A stretch of 64,000 nucleotides of DNA from Elusimicrobiota bacterium. Its GTDB lineage: Bacteria; Elusimicrobiota; Endomicrobiia; Endomicrobiales; Endomicrobiaceae. Position numbers and translations under genes: made by a program. Location: NCBI GenBank assembly GCA_017528425.1, contig JAFXOV010000049.1, positions 1 through 64,000 on the forward strand, written 5' to 3'. Shown here piece after piece: positions 7,960-17,475 of this stretch. Below the pieces are notes generated by a model. The model had not been told where the DNA came from. It was given only the letters and a program-made list of their open reading frames with translations, and did not search any database. Every line of letters begins with the position of its first letter. The stretch's first letter is position 1.

Positions 7960-9744
7960 ATGAAAAGAAGTTGTTATTGCGGTAAAGTTGATGAAAGTTT
8001 TATCGGTAAAGAAATTGTTGTAAGCGGTTGGGTACATTCAAGAAGAGATCACGGCGGAGTTATCTTTATAGATTTAAGAGACAGAGAAGGTCTTGTTCAA
8101 ATAGTTTTTCAACCTGAAAAGAAAGAAATATTTGCTCAGGCGGAACATTTGAGAAGTGAATATGTTTTATCCGTAAAAGGTTTGGTTAGAAACAGACCGG
8201 AAGGAACAGTTAATCCGAACATGTTTACAGGTAAAGTTGAAATAGTTGTAAACGAACTTGAAATAATAAATACAAGCCCTGTATTACCGTTGGAAGTTGA
8301 TGATTATAAAGAAACATCGGAAGAAATAAGATTGAAATACAGGTACCTTGATTTAAGAAGACCGTCATTTCAAAAGAATTTCATTTTAAGACACAGAATT
8401 TCACAAACAATAAGAGAGTATCTTAACAAAGAAGGTTTCTTGGAAATAGAAACACCTTTCTTAACAAAATCTACTCCGGAAGGAGCAAGAGATTTTTTGG
8501 TTCCCGCAAGACTTGCACACGGTTGCTTTTATGCATTGCCTCAATCACCGCAAATATTCAAACAAATATTGATGGTTGCGGGTTTTGATAAATATTATCA
8601 AATTGCAAGATGTTTCAGAGATGAAGATTTAAGAGCAGACAGACAACTTGAATTTACTCAGGTTGATATGGAAATGTCTTTTATCGATGAACAGGATATT
8701 ATGACGATAGTTGAACAAATGCTTGCTAAAATATTTAAAGATGTTTTAGGTAAAGAAATACAAACTCCGTTTTTAAGAATGCCTTACGATGAAGCAATGC
8801 TAAGATTCGGTTCGGATAAGCCCGATACAAGATTTGCGATGGAGATAAAAGATTTTACAAAAGAACTTGCAAATTGCGGATTCGGAGTGTTCAAAAATGT
8901 TATAGCTAAAGGTAATGTTGTCAGAGGTCTTTGCATAACCGGAGGTGCAAAATTCTCAAGATCCGAAATTGACGGACTTACCAAATTTGTAGGCGAGTTC
9001 GGTGCAAAAGGTCTTGCCTGGATGAAGATAACCGCTAACGGTGCAGAATCAAATATAGTTAAATTCTTCACAAAAGAAGAAATAGATACAATAATAAATA
9101 AACTCGAAGCTAAAGACGGAGATTTGGTGGTTTTCTTGGCTGACGAAGTTGATATTGTTGCTCAGGGTCTCGGTGCATTAAGACTTAAAATGGGTAAACA
9201 GTTAGGACTTATAGAGAAAAATAAATTCAATTTCTTGTGGGTAGTGGATTTCCCGTTATTTGCTTGGGATAAAGAAGAAAGAAGATGGGTGGCAAACCAT
9301 CATCCGTTTACCGCGGTAAAAGATGAAGATGTAGATAAATTAACCCAGGAAAAAGCAGGCGAGGCTAAAGCCAGAGCTTACGATGTTATTTTGAACGGAG
9401 TTGAGCTTGGCGGAGGTTCTATAAGAATACATAAATCCGATATGCAATCAAAAGTATTCAATCTTTTAAATATTACAGAAGAATCCGCAAAAGAAAAGTT
9501 CGGGTTCTTGCTCGATGCTTTAACTTACGGAGCACCTCCTCATGGCGGACTTGCAATAGGTTTCGACAGATTGTGCGCATTATTGATAGGGGAAGAATCA
9601 ATAAGAGAAGTTATAGCATTTCCTAAAACACAAAAAGCTATATGCCCGTTATCAAATGCTCCGGCAGAAGTTGCCGAAAAGCAGTTAAGAGAGTTAGGTA
9701 TAAAAATAAACCAAAAGAAACAGGTTAACGCAGAAGAAAAATAG
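7960..9744 (+). CDS. aspS: Aspartyl-tRNA synthetase
   Basis: 594 residues, the bacterial class IIb length. It has an N-terminal OB-fold anticodon-binding domain (GWVHSRRDHGGVIFIDLRD at about 22-40), the catalytic core with motif 2 (RCFRDEDLRADRQLEFTQ at about 217-234), a GAD insertion domain (about 290-410), and motif 3 (GLAIGFDRLCALL at about 526-538). It charges tRNA-Asp; whether it also charges tRNA-Asn cannot be judged here, though a tRNA-Asn gene lies at 26630. The stop TAG overlaps the GTG start of the next gene by one base, so the two are co-translated. Confidence 0.97.
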   Translation: MKRSCYCGKVDESFIGKEIVVSGWVHSRRDHGGVIFIDLRDREGLVQIVFQPEKKEIFAQAEHLRSEYVLSVKGLVRNRPEGTVNPNMFTGKVEIVVNELEIINTSPVLPLEVDDYKETSEEIRLKYRYLDLRRPSFQKNFILRHRISQTIREYLNKEGFLEIETPFLTKSTPEGARDFLVPARLAHGCFYALPQSPQIFKQILMVAGFDKYYQIARCFRDEDLRADRQLEFTQVDMEMSFIDEQDIMTIVEQMLAKIFKDVLGKEIQTPFLRMPYDEAMLRFGSDKPDTRFAMEIKDFTKELANCGFGVFKNVIAKGNVVRGLCITGGAKFSRSEIDGLTKFVGEFGAKGLAWMKITANGAESNIVKFFTKEEIDTIINKLEAKDGDLVVFLADEVDIVAQGLGALRLKMGKQLGLIEKNKFNFLWVVDFPLFAWDKEERRWVANHHPFTAVKDEDVDKLTQEKAGEAKARAYDVILNGVELGGGSIRIHKSDMQSKVFNLLNITEESAKEKFGFLLDALTYGAPPHGGLAIGFDRLCALLIGEESIREVIAFPKTQKAICPLSNAPAEVAEKQLRELGIKINQKKQVNAEEK

Positions 9745-11270
9745 TGAAAGCTTTAAACGATTGGTTAAAATCAAAAATTAAAAATTTCTTATTGTTTTTA
9801 ATAAAACAATTGGAAGAGCCTGTTCCTGTTGCACCGAAAATAAGATTATCAGGTAACAATATTTTCAATAAGGAATTAAATGTTCCGGTTTCTTTAACGG
9901 TTGTAGTTTTGTTTATTTGTGTTTACTTTATGTTGAGTATGCAAGTAGTAATAAACCATAAGCAAATGTTGGGTTTATTTATTTTTCTTACAGCACTTTT
10001 TTCGTTGGTTATATTCTATTTCAAATATGAAGCCAAAAAAATAAAGTTAGACAATATTAAAGTTTTAATAATATCGTTTATAACAGTAGTTTCGTTGATA
10101 TCTTTTCAAATTTATACAAGCCAAATGCCGCAAATATCGTTTCCGTTAGCTGCATTTACGGTTTTAATGGCATTACTCGTATCTGTAAGAGTAAGTGTGG
10201 TTTATACACTGGTTATGGCAATATTTTTTATTTTGATAGATGATTTCTCGGTAATAATTCCGTTGATTCATATAGCGGGCGGATTGGTTTCAGTAATAAA
10301 CATAAGAAAAATAAGAAGCAGAGCAGGATTTATAAGAGTAGGTATAAACATATTTGTTGCAATGTCAATTCCGTTATTGTTCTTTTACTTCTTTAATGTG
10401 TTACCGCTTGTTGAAACAAAAGAAAACATTGCAAATGTTGTATTAAACACTTCTTTATCTAACTTTTTTATAAACATTGTGTACGTTTTGGTAAACGCAT
10501 CGTTATCGGTTCTTATGATACTTGCATTGCTCCCTTTATTTGAATCTTTGTTTTCAAGAACAACAAATATGAAACTTGTAGAACTTTCCGACTTTAACAG
10601 CCCGTTATTAAAAAGATTGATGGAAGAAGCTCCCGGCACATATCATCACAGTTTGATGACGGCATCTATTGCAGGTAATGCGGCCGAAGCAATAGGAGAA
10701 AACGCATTGCTTGCACGAGTTTGTGCTTATTATCACGATATAGGAAAATTAAAAAATCCGGAATATTTTATAGAAAACCAAAACGGAATGAAAAATCCGC
10801 ACGACGAAATTTCACCTTCGATGTCGGGCTTGGTACTTGTGTCTCATGTTAAAGACGGTGTTGTTTTGGCTAAACAGTACAATATAGATCAGGTTGTAAT
10901 AGATGCAATAAATCAGCATCACGGAACATCATTAATACAATATTTCTATTATAAAGCATTGGAAAAAGACAGCGGTATTAGCGAACAGGATTTCAGGTAT
11001 CCCGGACAAAAACCTACAACAAAAATTGCAGCAATACTTATGATAGCTGATTCGGTAGAAGCTATATCAAGAACATTAAAAGAAACGTCGGCCGGAAAAC
11101 TTAAAGAAACAGTAGAGAGAGTTATAAATAATAAATTTGCCGACGGTCAGTTTTCCGATTGTCCGATAACATTAAAAGATTTGTTTGAAATTTCCGAAAG
11201 CGTTACAAACACTTTATGTTCTATATATCATGCAAGAATAGAGTATAAGACTGGCAGTAATAGAAACTAG
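9744..11270 (+). CDS. 7TM-HD family phosphohydrolase, PgpH-like c-di-AMP phosphodiesterase
   Basis: 508 residues with a GTG start. Residues about 50-270 hold six to seven membrane helices; residues about 295-470 form an HD domain with YHHSL, the YYHDIGK core (about 328-334), NPHDEISP and INQHHG. This is the 7TMR-HD (YqfF/PgpH) arrangement, whose studied members hydrolyse c-di-AMP at the inner membrane. It is much shorter than typical PgpH (700-850 residues) because the extracellular sensor domain before the membrane block is absent. It pairs logically with the diadenylate cyclase gene at 45179. It overlaps aspS by one base. Confidence 0.88.
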   Translation: MKALNDWLKSKIKNFLLFLIKQLEEPVPVAPKIRLSGNNIFNKELNVPVSLTVVVLFICVYFMLSMQVVINHKQMLGLFIFLTALFSLVIFYFKYEAKKIKLDNIKVLIISFITVVSLISFQIYTSQMPQISFPLAAFTVLMALLVSVRVSVVYTLVMAIFFILIDDFSVIIPLIHIAGGLVSVINIRKIRSRAGFIRVGINIFVAMSIPLLFFYFFNVLPLVETKENIANVVLNTSLSNFFINIVYVLVNASLSVLMILALLPLFESLFSRTTNMKLVELSDFNSPLLKRLMEEAPGTYHHSLMTASIAGNAAEAIGENALLARVCAYYHDIGKLKNPEYFIENQNGMKNPHDEISPSMSGLVLVSHVKDGVVLAKQYNIDQVVIDAINQHHGTSLIQYFYYKALEKDSGISEQDFRYPGQKPTTKIAAILMIADSVEAISRTLKETSAGKLKETVERVINNKFADGQFSDCPITLKDLFEISESVTNTLCSIYHARIEYKTGSNRN

Positions 11271-11280
11271 GTCTTTTCAC

Positions 11281-11405
11281 GATAAAAATTAATATTTTGG
11301 GTTGCAACTTTGAATTAAAAAAACTTATGTACCGGTTGCTGTGCAACACTTGTGTACACCGCATTTTTTTAATTCTTCGTTTTACCGCAAACTATAAATT
11401 TTTCT
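11281..11405. repeat. Nested-palindrome intergenic element, copy A
   Basis: The 216-bp spacer before ybeY holds copy A of a five-member family. Its middle stem is a perfect 12-bp repeat, 11312-11323 (GAATTAAAAAAA) against 11364-11375. The apical segment contains TGTAC (11329-11333) and GTACA (11354-11358), around an inner GTTGC/GCAAC hairpin. The linkers GTTGCAACTTT (11301-11311) and CTTCGTTTTA (11375-11384) match the other copies. The outer arms AAAAATT/AATTTTT (11284-11290/11397-11403) pair only in part. No ORF. Confidence 0.75.
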
Positions 11406-11486
11406 CTTGTTTGTTAGATATTTTGGTAATGTAAAAAAATAAAAAGTGTTAGATGATAATTAAAGTTTAAATAAAAAAGGAAAAAG

Positions 11487-11900
11487 ATGAAGACAAAAGA
11501 ACTTATATTTACCGGTTTTGATAAAAAAATAATTCCTTTAATGAAAAAAACTGCGGAGTTTGCTCTGAAGTTTGAAAAAATAAGCAGTTATAATATAAGC
11601 TTTACGATGATAAGTGATGCCGATATAAAAAGAATGAACAGGAAATACAGAAAAGTAAACAGAATAACCGATGTTATTTCTTTTCTTGTAGATAAAAATC
11701 TTTTTATGGGTGACATATACATATCCGACAACAGACCTAAAAAAAATGCAAAGAAATACGGTTTTTCTTATGAGCATGAATTGTGTTATCTTGTAATACA
11801 TTCGATTTTACATTTGGAAGGATATACGGATTATACTCCGGAAAACAAAAAGAAAATGTTTTCAAAACAGGATAAAATATTCAAATGTATATTTTCTTAG
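11487..11900 (+). CDS. ybeY: Endoribonuclease YbeY (rRNA maturation), variant metal site
   Basis: 137 residues (family 145-160). Recognisable family blocks: ISDADIKRMNRKYR at about 43-56, RITDVISFLVD at about 60-70, GDIYIS, and the metal motif VIHSILHLEGYTDY at about 92-105. YbeY normally has H-x3-H-x5-H as zinc ligands; here the first two His are present but the third position is Asp (HSILHLEGYTD). The enzyme matures 16S rRNA 3' ends and takes part in ribosome quality control; activity with an Asp ligand is plausible but unproven. AAAGGAAA precedes the ATG. Its 3' end overlaps the next gene by 16 bp. Confidence 0.85.
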   Translation: MKTKELIFTGFDKKIIPLMKKTAEFALKFEKISSYNISFTMISDADIKRMNRKYRKVNRITDVISFLVDKNLFMGDIYISDNRPKKNAKKYGFSYEHELCYLVIHSILHLEGYTDYTPENKKKMFSKQDKIFKCIFS

Positions 11901-12886
11901 CATTACTTCTATTAATCTTTTTTTTAATGCTTTCAGCCTTTTGGTCCGCTTCGGAGATAGCATTAAACAGTCTGTCCAGATACAGAGTAAAAAAACTTAT
12001 AGTTCTCAAAAAATCTATAGCCGAACCTTTGTTAAGGTGGCTTAACAGTCCTTATTATTTGTTAACGGTTATATTAACCGGAAATGTATTGTCCGACATG
12101 ATGGTGAGCTTTTTGTTCAGCTCGTTAGCTGTTACGATTTTTTATATGGTAAACAGAAACGTGTTGGATGTTATTACATGGATAGTTGCAACATTTACCG
12201 TTTTAATTATCGGAGAAATCACACCGAAAATTTACAGCAGGGCAAACTCACAAAAAGTTGCATTGCTTACGGTTCCGTTGCTTGCCCAAATAGAGCATGT
12301 TACTAAACCATTCCTGTATCCGATAATGAAAATATTGGATTTAATGTTCAGCAAAGATGACGAAAAAGATGAATATCCCGCACTTACAAGGGAGGAAGTT
12401 GAAACTTTAATTTCCGAAGCGGATAAAGAGGGTATTTTTGATAAAAATATCAGCACGATGTTAGAAAGATCCGTAGGGTTTACCGAAACAATTGCTGTAA
12501 AAATAATGACACCTTTCAGAGATATCGAGGCGGTAAATATTGATGATGATAACGAAAAGTTTATAGATATGATAGTTGAAACTGCCAGAAGCCGAGTTCC
12601 CGTATATAAAGGCACAAAAGAAAATATTATAGGTTATGTTCATATTAACGATATTCTGTGGTTATGGAAAGAAAAGAAAGAAAACTTTATAAAAAAATCC
12701 ATTAAACCTGCATACTTCATTAATCCCGATAAAAAAATAAGTGAGTTGTTAAAAGAGTTGCAGGGAGGAACCACTCATATAGCTTTTGTGAAAAACAAGA
12801 GAGACAGAATTATAGGAATGGTAACGTTGGAAGATATAGTTGAAGAAATAGTCGGTGAAATACTTGATGAGTATGATGAAGTATAG
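11885..12886 (+). CDS. CNNM/CorC-family membrane protein (DUF21 + CBS pair), short form
   Basis: 333 residues. Residues about 1-140 are the DUF21 transmembrane domain (small-residue and Ser-rich helix SAFWSASEIALNSL, then IIGEITPKIYSR). A CBS pair follows at about 195-330 (MTPFRDI, SRVPVYK, TLEDIVEEIVGEILDEYDE). It ends after the CBS pair without the C-terminal CorC_HlyC transporter-associated domain. Relatives are linked to Mg2+/Co2+ transport or resistance; the old label hemolysin C is misleading. It is followed after 7 bp by a longer paralog, suggesting tandem duplication and possibly a heteromer. Confidence 0.88.
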   Translation: MYIFLALLLLIFFLMLSAFWSASEIALNSLSRYRVKKLIVLKKSIAEPLLRWLNSPYYLLTVILTGNVLSDMMVSFLFSSLAVTIFYMVNRNVLDVITWIVATFTVLIIGEITPKIYSRANSQKVALLTVPLLAQIEHVTKPFLYPIMKILDLMFSKDDEKDEYPALTREEVETLISEADKEGIFDKNISTMLERSVGFTETIAVKIMTPFRDIEAVNIDDDNEKFIDMIVETARSRVPVYKGTKENIIGYVHINDILWLWKEKKENFIKKSIKPAYFINPDKKISELLKELQGGTTHIAFVKNKRDRIIGMVTLEDIVEEIVGEILDEYDEV

Positions 12887-12893
12887 GTAAAAA

Positions 12894-14150
12894 ATGATAC
12901 AGATAATTATAAAATTTATCATCTTTTTATTCTTTATGTTTATGGCAGCATTCTTTTCTGCCGCGGAAACGGCAATAACAAGTCTTACAAGTTCCAACAT
13001 AAGAAGAATAAAAGAAAGATATAACAAATTGTACAGATATTTTGCTTATTGGGAACAATATCCCGATGATGTAATTACTACAATGATAGTATGGATGAAC
13101 CTTTCGGTTGTTGCCATCGGAGTTTCAACAACTTCAATGGGACTTGATATTATAAATTTATACAATTTGGATAAAGCTTTATGGATAAGTATAATTCCTG
13201 TAATAGCAATAGTGGTAACTTTGATATTTACTAACCTTATACCTAAATCTTTCGGCAGATATAAAGCGGATAAAATTGCAACAAAGACTTTACCGATAGT
13301 TATAAAGTTCACGCATATAACAAGATATGTTAATGATTTTCTTGTTTCTATATCCAACGATATATTAAAACTTTTCGGAAGAAAAACCCAGGAACCTAAA
13401 CTTATGCAACCCGATGAAGTTGAGTTTTTGTTATCCAACGAAAATGTTTCGCCTTTATCAAAAATGTCGAGAAGTATTATTAACAGAATTATAGAATTCA
13501 GAAAAACAAAAATAACGCAGGTTATGATATCCAAATCCGAAATTTTGGCCGTAAATATCGAGCAACCGAGAGAAAAATTGATGAGTGAAATTATAGATAC
13601 ACAATTTTCAAGAATTCCGGTTTACAGAGATTCCATAGATAATATTATAGGAATAGTGACGGCAAAAGATATTGCAATGGCATGGAGAAACGGAGAAGTG
13701 TTGGCAATAGAAGATTTGATAAGGCCTGTATATTATGTTCCCGAAACGGCATACGTAAAACAGATTTTGACGGAATTTAAAAAAGGTAAAGATCATATGG
13801 CTATAGTTGTTGACGAATTCGGTTCCACGATAGGGCTTGTAACTATGGAAGATTTGCTTGAAGAAATTGTCGGTGAAGTGTGGGACGAATACGATGAAAA
13901 AGACGGGAACATAAAAAGATTAACAGACGGGAAATATTTGATAAACGGATACGAATCGATTTCGGATGTAAATGATGAATTAAAATTAAATATTCCCGAA
14001 AATCATTTTTCTACAATAAACGGTTGGGTGTTGGAACATTTCGGCTATATACCGAAAAGATACGAAAAATTTGCATGGAACAATTTGGAAATTGAAATAG
14101 AGAGTGTAGAACCAAAGAAAGTTAGAAGGATTATATTAAAGATAAAATAA
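12894..14150 (+). CDS. CNNM/CorC-family membrane protein (DUF21 + CBS + CorC_HlyC)
   Basis: 418 residues. The DUF21 domain is at about 1-150 (AAFFSAAETAITSL, TNLIPKSFGRYKA), the CBS pair at about 200-335 (SRIPVYRDSIDNIIGIV, MAIVVDEFGSTIGLVTMEDLLEEIVGE) and the CorC_HlyC domain at about 345-415, with INGWVLEHFGYIP. This is the full architecture of CorB/CorC-like Mg2+ transport proteins. It is paralogous to the preceding gene; the pair sits between ybeY and recO, a grouping common in bacteria where a CorC-like gene follows ybeY. Confidence 0.9.
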   Translation: MIQIIIKFIIFLFFMFMAAFFSAAETAITSLTSSNIRRIKERYNKLYRYFAYWEQYPDDVITTMIVWMNLSVVAIGVSTTSMGLDIINLYNLDKALWISIIPVIAIVVTLIFTNLIPKSFGRYKADKIATKTLPIVIKFTHITRYVNDFLVSISNDILKLFGRKTQEPKLMQPDEVEFLLSNENVSPLSKMSRSIINRIIEFRKTKITQVMISKSEILAVNIEQPREKLMSEIIDTQFSRIPVYRDSIDNIIGIVTAKDIAMAWRNGEVLAIEDLIRPVYYVPETAYVKQILTEFKKGKDHMAIVVDEFGSTIGLVTMEDLLEEIVGEVWDEYDEKDGNIKRLTDGKYLINGYESISDVNDELKLNIPENHFSTINGWVLEHFGYIPKRYEKFAWNNLEIEIESVEPKKVRRIILKIK

Positions 14151-14151
14151 A

Positions 14152-14817
14152 ATGTATTACAACATAAAAGCATTAATACTGAATACGAAATTAGCTTCCG
14201 AAGCAGACAAAGTTATTACCGCTTATACGGATAAGTGGGGCAAGATTTATGCTGTTGTTCCAAGTGCAAAAAAGATAGTTGCAAAACTTAATGCCGCTAC
14301 CGAACCTATTACCGAAAGTGAATTGATAATTTATCAAACTTCACAGTATTCAAGGCCTACCGTTACAGGTGCAAGAATTTTAAATAATAATACACAGGTA
14401 AAACAGGATTTTCACAGAAACCTGTTGGCATTTTATGTTTGTGAAATAAGTGACAAGTTTGCTCCCATGCATTTACCGAGCATAAAAAAGTATGAGCTTA
14501 TAACAAGAACATGGGATTTGCTTGCAACTTCCAAAAATCCGTTGAGAGTGTTAACGGCTTTTTCTTTAAGATTGTTAAAAATATCCGGTTACAGTATGGT
14601 AGATTATTTAAAAAGAAATTATTCTAACATAAAGAAAGAAGATATTTTGTATTTAAAAAAGATTGCAAATTGTTCCGGAGATTCTTTGGATATAATTGAA
14701 GAATTTGAAAATAACGATGATAAAGTTATGTGGAATTATGTTGAAAGTTATATTAAAACATATATTCCTCAACCGGCAGTAGGTACTTTTTTAAAGAAAA
14801 TCGACTATATCAACTGA
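14152..14817 (+). CDS. recO: DNA repair protein RecO
   Basis: 221 residues (family about 220-260). The N-terminal OB fold is recognisable (ALILNTKLASEADKVITAYTDKWGKIYAVVPSAKK-type sequence at residues 6-40), followed by a helical C-terminal domain. It loads RecA with RecR on SSB-coated ssDNA. The four-Cys zinc site of many RecO proteins is absent: only one Cys is seen in the region (IANCSGD), as in the E. coli type. It starts one base after the CorC-like stop, so it belongs to the ybeY-corC-recO transcription unit. Confidence 0.88.
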   Translation: MYYNIKALILNTKLASEADKVITAYTDKWGKIYAVVPSAKKIVAKLNAATEPITESELIIYQTSQYSRPTVTGARILNNNTQVKQDFHRNLLAFYVCEISDKFAPMHLPSIKKYELITRTWDLLATSKNPLRVLTAFSLRLLKISGYSMVDYLKRNYSNIKKEDILYLKKIANCSGDSLDIIEEFENNDDKVMWNYVESYIKTYIPQPAVGTFLKKIDYIN

Positions 14818-14891
14818 TTTAAATAATTGTAAAAAACATTGTAAAATTATAAACTATTATCTGTTACAAATATATTTAGGAGCATTTTTTT

Positions 14892-16061
14892 ATGAAGGCA
14901 CAAAAGATTTTAAGTTTGTTTTTATTAATAAGTTTATTCTTTATTGTTTCGTGCAAAGGTAACAATTTCGAAAAAGCTTTGGCTTATCAAACTGACGGAG
15001 AATATGAAAAGGCCATAGATTTTTATAATAGAGCAATACAAAAAAATGATAATGCTGCCGAAGCGGAAAAGAATGTAGGGGATATTTATTTTTCACATGA
15101 ACAATACGAGTATGCTTTTGAATGTTATGGAAGAGCGATAGAGTTAGAGTCTGAATCTGCTATGGATACGGTAATAAAGTTTAGTTCTTTCCGTGATGAA
15201 GAAGTAAGAAGTTTAGTAGCAAAAACACTTTCGAATATCAAAAATCAGGAGTCCACAGAGATTATTTTCGGTAAATTGGTAGATCTCTTAAAAGGTGAAG
15301 ATACTAATAAAGTTATAGATACTCTTGAAATTATATTAAATCTCAAAAGAGATATTTCTCCTATATCCGGAGAAATCATTTCGTTGTTGGATAGTGAAAA
15401 CCTTGTAATAAAACAAAAAGCTTTATTGATTCTTCCCAAATTTCCAAAAATAGTTTGCGAAAACGAAGAATATTTCAATAAAATAATAGGATATTTATCT
15501 CAGAAAAACGAAATAATAAAAGCCACTGCAATAGATTGCTTGGGAGATATGAAAAAATATGCAAAAAAAGCTTTACCTGTTCTTATAGACGTTGCGGCTA
15601 AAGATTCGATAAATAAAGAAAGGGCATTAAATGCCGTTAATAAAATAGGTATACCAACGAAAGAGAAAGCTGCGAATATGTACGAGTTTTTCAAGGATAA
15701 ACCTAATGATGTTAAGATAAAATTTTTGGAATCTTTTGAAAATGCAGCCGGAAAAGATGATAAAGTAAAAGAGTATGTTCCGAACATATTAACGTTTTTA
15801 AAATACGATGATTTTGGTGTAAAACAAAAAACTAGATCTGTTTTAACAAAGATTGGTAAAGCTTCCGAAACAACAATACCTGAACTTATTAATTTGTTGA
15901 AAGAAGATAATACGGAAATTGTTTCAAGATCGATTTATGAACTTGGTGATTTCGGTAAGGCAGCTTCGGATGCAATAGAGCCGTTAAAACAATTAATAGA
16001 AACTACTAAGAATGATGATATTAAGAAAAAAGCAAAAGATGCTTTGCAGAAAATTCAGTAA
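14892..16061 (+). CDS. TPR/HEAT-repeat lipoprotein
   Basis: 389 residues. The lipoprotein signal ends in IVSC (Cys at about residue 21). Two TPR units follow at about 25-85 (ALAYQTDGEYEKAIDFYNRAI and the related next unit). From about 90 to the end there are helical pairs of HEAT type, ending in ELGDFGKAASDAIEPL. No enzymatic motif. It is expected to be a lipid-anchored scaffold or interaction protein of the periplasm. It has an AGGAG ribosome site at about 14878 and its own terminator, so it is probably monocistronic. Function unknown. Confidence 0.82.
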   Translation: MKAQKILSLFLLISLFFIVSCKGNNFEKALAYQTDGEYEKAIDFYNRAIQKNDNAAEAEKNVGDIYFSHEQYEYAFECYGRAIELESESAMDTVIKFSSFRDEEVRSLVAKTLSNIKNQESTEIIFGKLVDLLKGEDTNKVIDTLEIILNLKRDISPISGEIISLLDSENLVIKQKALLILPKFPKIVCENEEYFNKIIGYLSQKNEIIKATAIDCLGDMKKYAKKALPVLIDVAAKDSINKERALNAVNKIGIPTKEKAANMYEFFKDKPNDVKIKFLESFENAAGKDDKVKEYVPNILTFLKYDDFGVKQKTRSVLTKIGKASETTIPELINLLKEDNTEIVSRSIYELGDFGKAASDAIEPLKQLIETTKNDDIKKKAKDALQKIQ

Positions 16062-16080
16062 ATAAAGTACGATTTTTTGA

Positions 16081-16124
16081 AAAAGAAACTGTCTTATTAT
16101 GAAACAAGATAGTTTCTTTTTTTT
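16081..16124 (+). terminator. Rho-independent terminator
   Basis: 15-bp stem 16081-16095/16106-16120 with one G-U pair, a 10-nt loop and a continuous T-run. It ends the TPR/HEAT lipoprotein transcript, 15 bp before the LOG-family gene. Confidence 0.85.
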
Positions 16125-16138
16125 AAGGATAAAAAATA

Positions 16139-16708
16139 ATGATCAAAACAATATGTGTTTTTTGCGGTTCAAACAGCGGATATAACAAAATATATGTCGA
16201 TACCACTAAACTGTTTGCAAAAGAAATCGTTAAAAACAATTTAACGCTTGTTTACGGCGGCGGTAAAGTCGGTATTATGGGAACGTTATCGGATACCATT
16301 ATGGATAACAGCGGAAAAGTTATCGGTGTGATACCTGAGTTCTTAAACAATATGGATTTAGGAAATAAAAATATAACTGAAATGAAAGTTGTTCCAGATA
16401 TGCATATAAGGAAAAAAACAATGTACGAGATATCCGATTGTTTTGTTGCATTACCGGGCGGTATCGGAACATTTGAGGAAATAACCGAAATTTTAACATG
16501 GAAACAATTGAATATACACAATAAACCCTGCGCATTATTGAATATAAACGGTTTTTTTGATAACTATGTAAACTTTTTACAAAAATCTGCGGACGAAGGT
16601 TTTATGAAACAGATTCATGTAGATAATCTCATAGTTGAAAAAGATTATGCTAAACTTATAGACAGGCTAAAAACAGCGCAAGATAAACAAGAGTCAAAAT
16701 TTATATAA
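16139..16708 (+). CDS. LOG-family nucleoside-5'-monophosphate phosphoribohydrolase
   Basis: 189 residues, the usual LOG/TIGR00730 length. Family motifs: VFCGSNSG near the N-terminus, YGGGKVGIMG at about 38-47 and the catalytic PGGIGTFEE at about 102-110. Such proteins release a base from AMP-type nucleotides (cytokinin-activating enzyme in plants; purine or pyrimidine nucleotide hydrolase in bacteria). The native substrate here is unknown. It begins a run of tightly spaced genes (methyltransferase, CDF exporter, barrel protein). Confidence 0.9.
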   Translation: MIKTICVFCGSNSGYNKIYVDTTKLFAKEIVKNNLTLVYGGGKVGIMGTLSDTIMDNSGKVIGVIPEFLNNMDLGNKNITEMKVVPDMHIRKKTMYEISDCFVALPGGIGTFEEITEILTWKQLNIHNKPCALLNINGFFDNYVNFLQKSADEGFMKQIHVDNLIVEKDYAKLIDRLKTAQDKQESKFI

Positions 16709-16716
16709 GGCATAAA

Positions 16717-17475
16717 ATGATTATAGAAAGTATTCATAACGACATTATTAAACAGGTTGTTTCTTTAAAAGAAAAGAAAAACAGAGACGAACTTTCGTTG
16801 TTTGTTGTGGAAGGTTTTAAACAAGTATCGGAAATTCCCGAAGATTGGAAAATAAAATTTGTTTTGGCTACCGACAAATATAAAGATTTTGTTGCAGATA
16901 AAAAATATATAACGACGGAAAAAATATTTAAGAAAATATCGGATACCAAAACTCCGCAAGAGATATTGGCTGTTGTAGAAAAGAAAAAGATAGATACGGA
17001 AACAGTTTTATCCAGTAAAGGAATTTTTGTAGTAATAGATACATTGCAAGATCCGGGAAATATGGGTACAATTATAAGAACTGCGGAATCTTTCGGATGT
17101 AAAGGAATTTTTGTTTCTAAAAATTCCGCAGATGTTTACAGTGATAAAGTAGTTCGTTCGACAATGGGAGCAATCTTTAATATACCTGTAGTTCAGGAGT
17201 GCGATATTGTTTCTTTAGTGTCGGTAATGAAACAGAAACAGATAAAAACTTGTGCTTTTTCGCTTGATACAAACAATATGTTGTCGACTTTTAAATTTGA
17301 AAATAATGTTGCTTTGATAATCGGTAACGAATCTAAAGGAATAAATAAAAATATTTTAGATATTGTCGACGATAAGATAAAAATAGATATGAGGGGAAAA
17401 TCTCAATCTTTAAATGCTGCGGTTGCTTGTTCGGTTGCAATATACGAGATTTCAAAACAGTTAAATGGAAAATAA
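16717..17475 (+). CDS. TrmH/SpoU-family RNA 2'-O-methyltransferase
   Basis: 252 residues. An N-terminal substrate-binding domain (residues 1-95, IHNDIIKQVVSLKEKKNR) precedes the SPOUT knot: motif 1 QDPGNMGTIIRTAESFG at about 112-128, motif 2 ALIIGNESKGI at about 203-213, motif 3 QSLNAAVACSVAIYE at about 230-244. It methylates a ribose 2'-OH in rRNA or tRNA using SAM; the target cannot be read from sequence. It overlaps the downstream transporter gene by 11 bp. Confidence 0.92.
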   Translation: MIIESIHNDIIKQVVSLKEKKNRDELSLFVVEGFKQVSEIPEDWKIKFVLATDKYKDFVADKKYITTEKIFKKISDTKTPQEILAVVEKKKIDTETVLSSKGIFVVIDTLQDPGNMGTIIRTAESFGCKGIFVSKNSADVYSDKVVRSTMGAIFNIPVVQECDIVSLVSVMKQKQIKTCAFSLDTNNMLSTFKFENNVALIIGNESKGINKNILDIVDDKIKIDMRGKSQSLNAAVACSVAIYEISKQLNGK

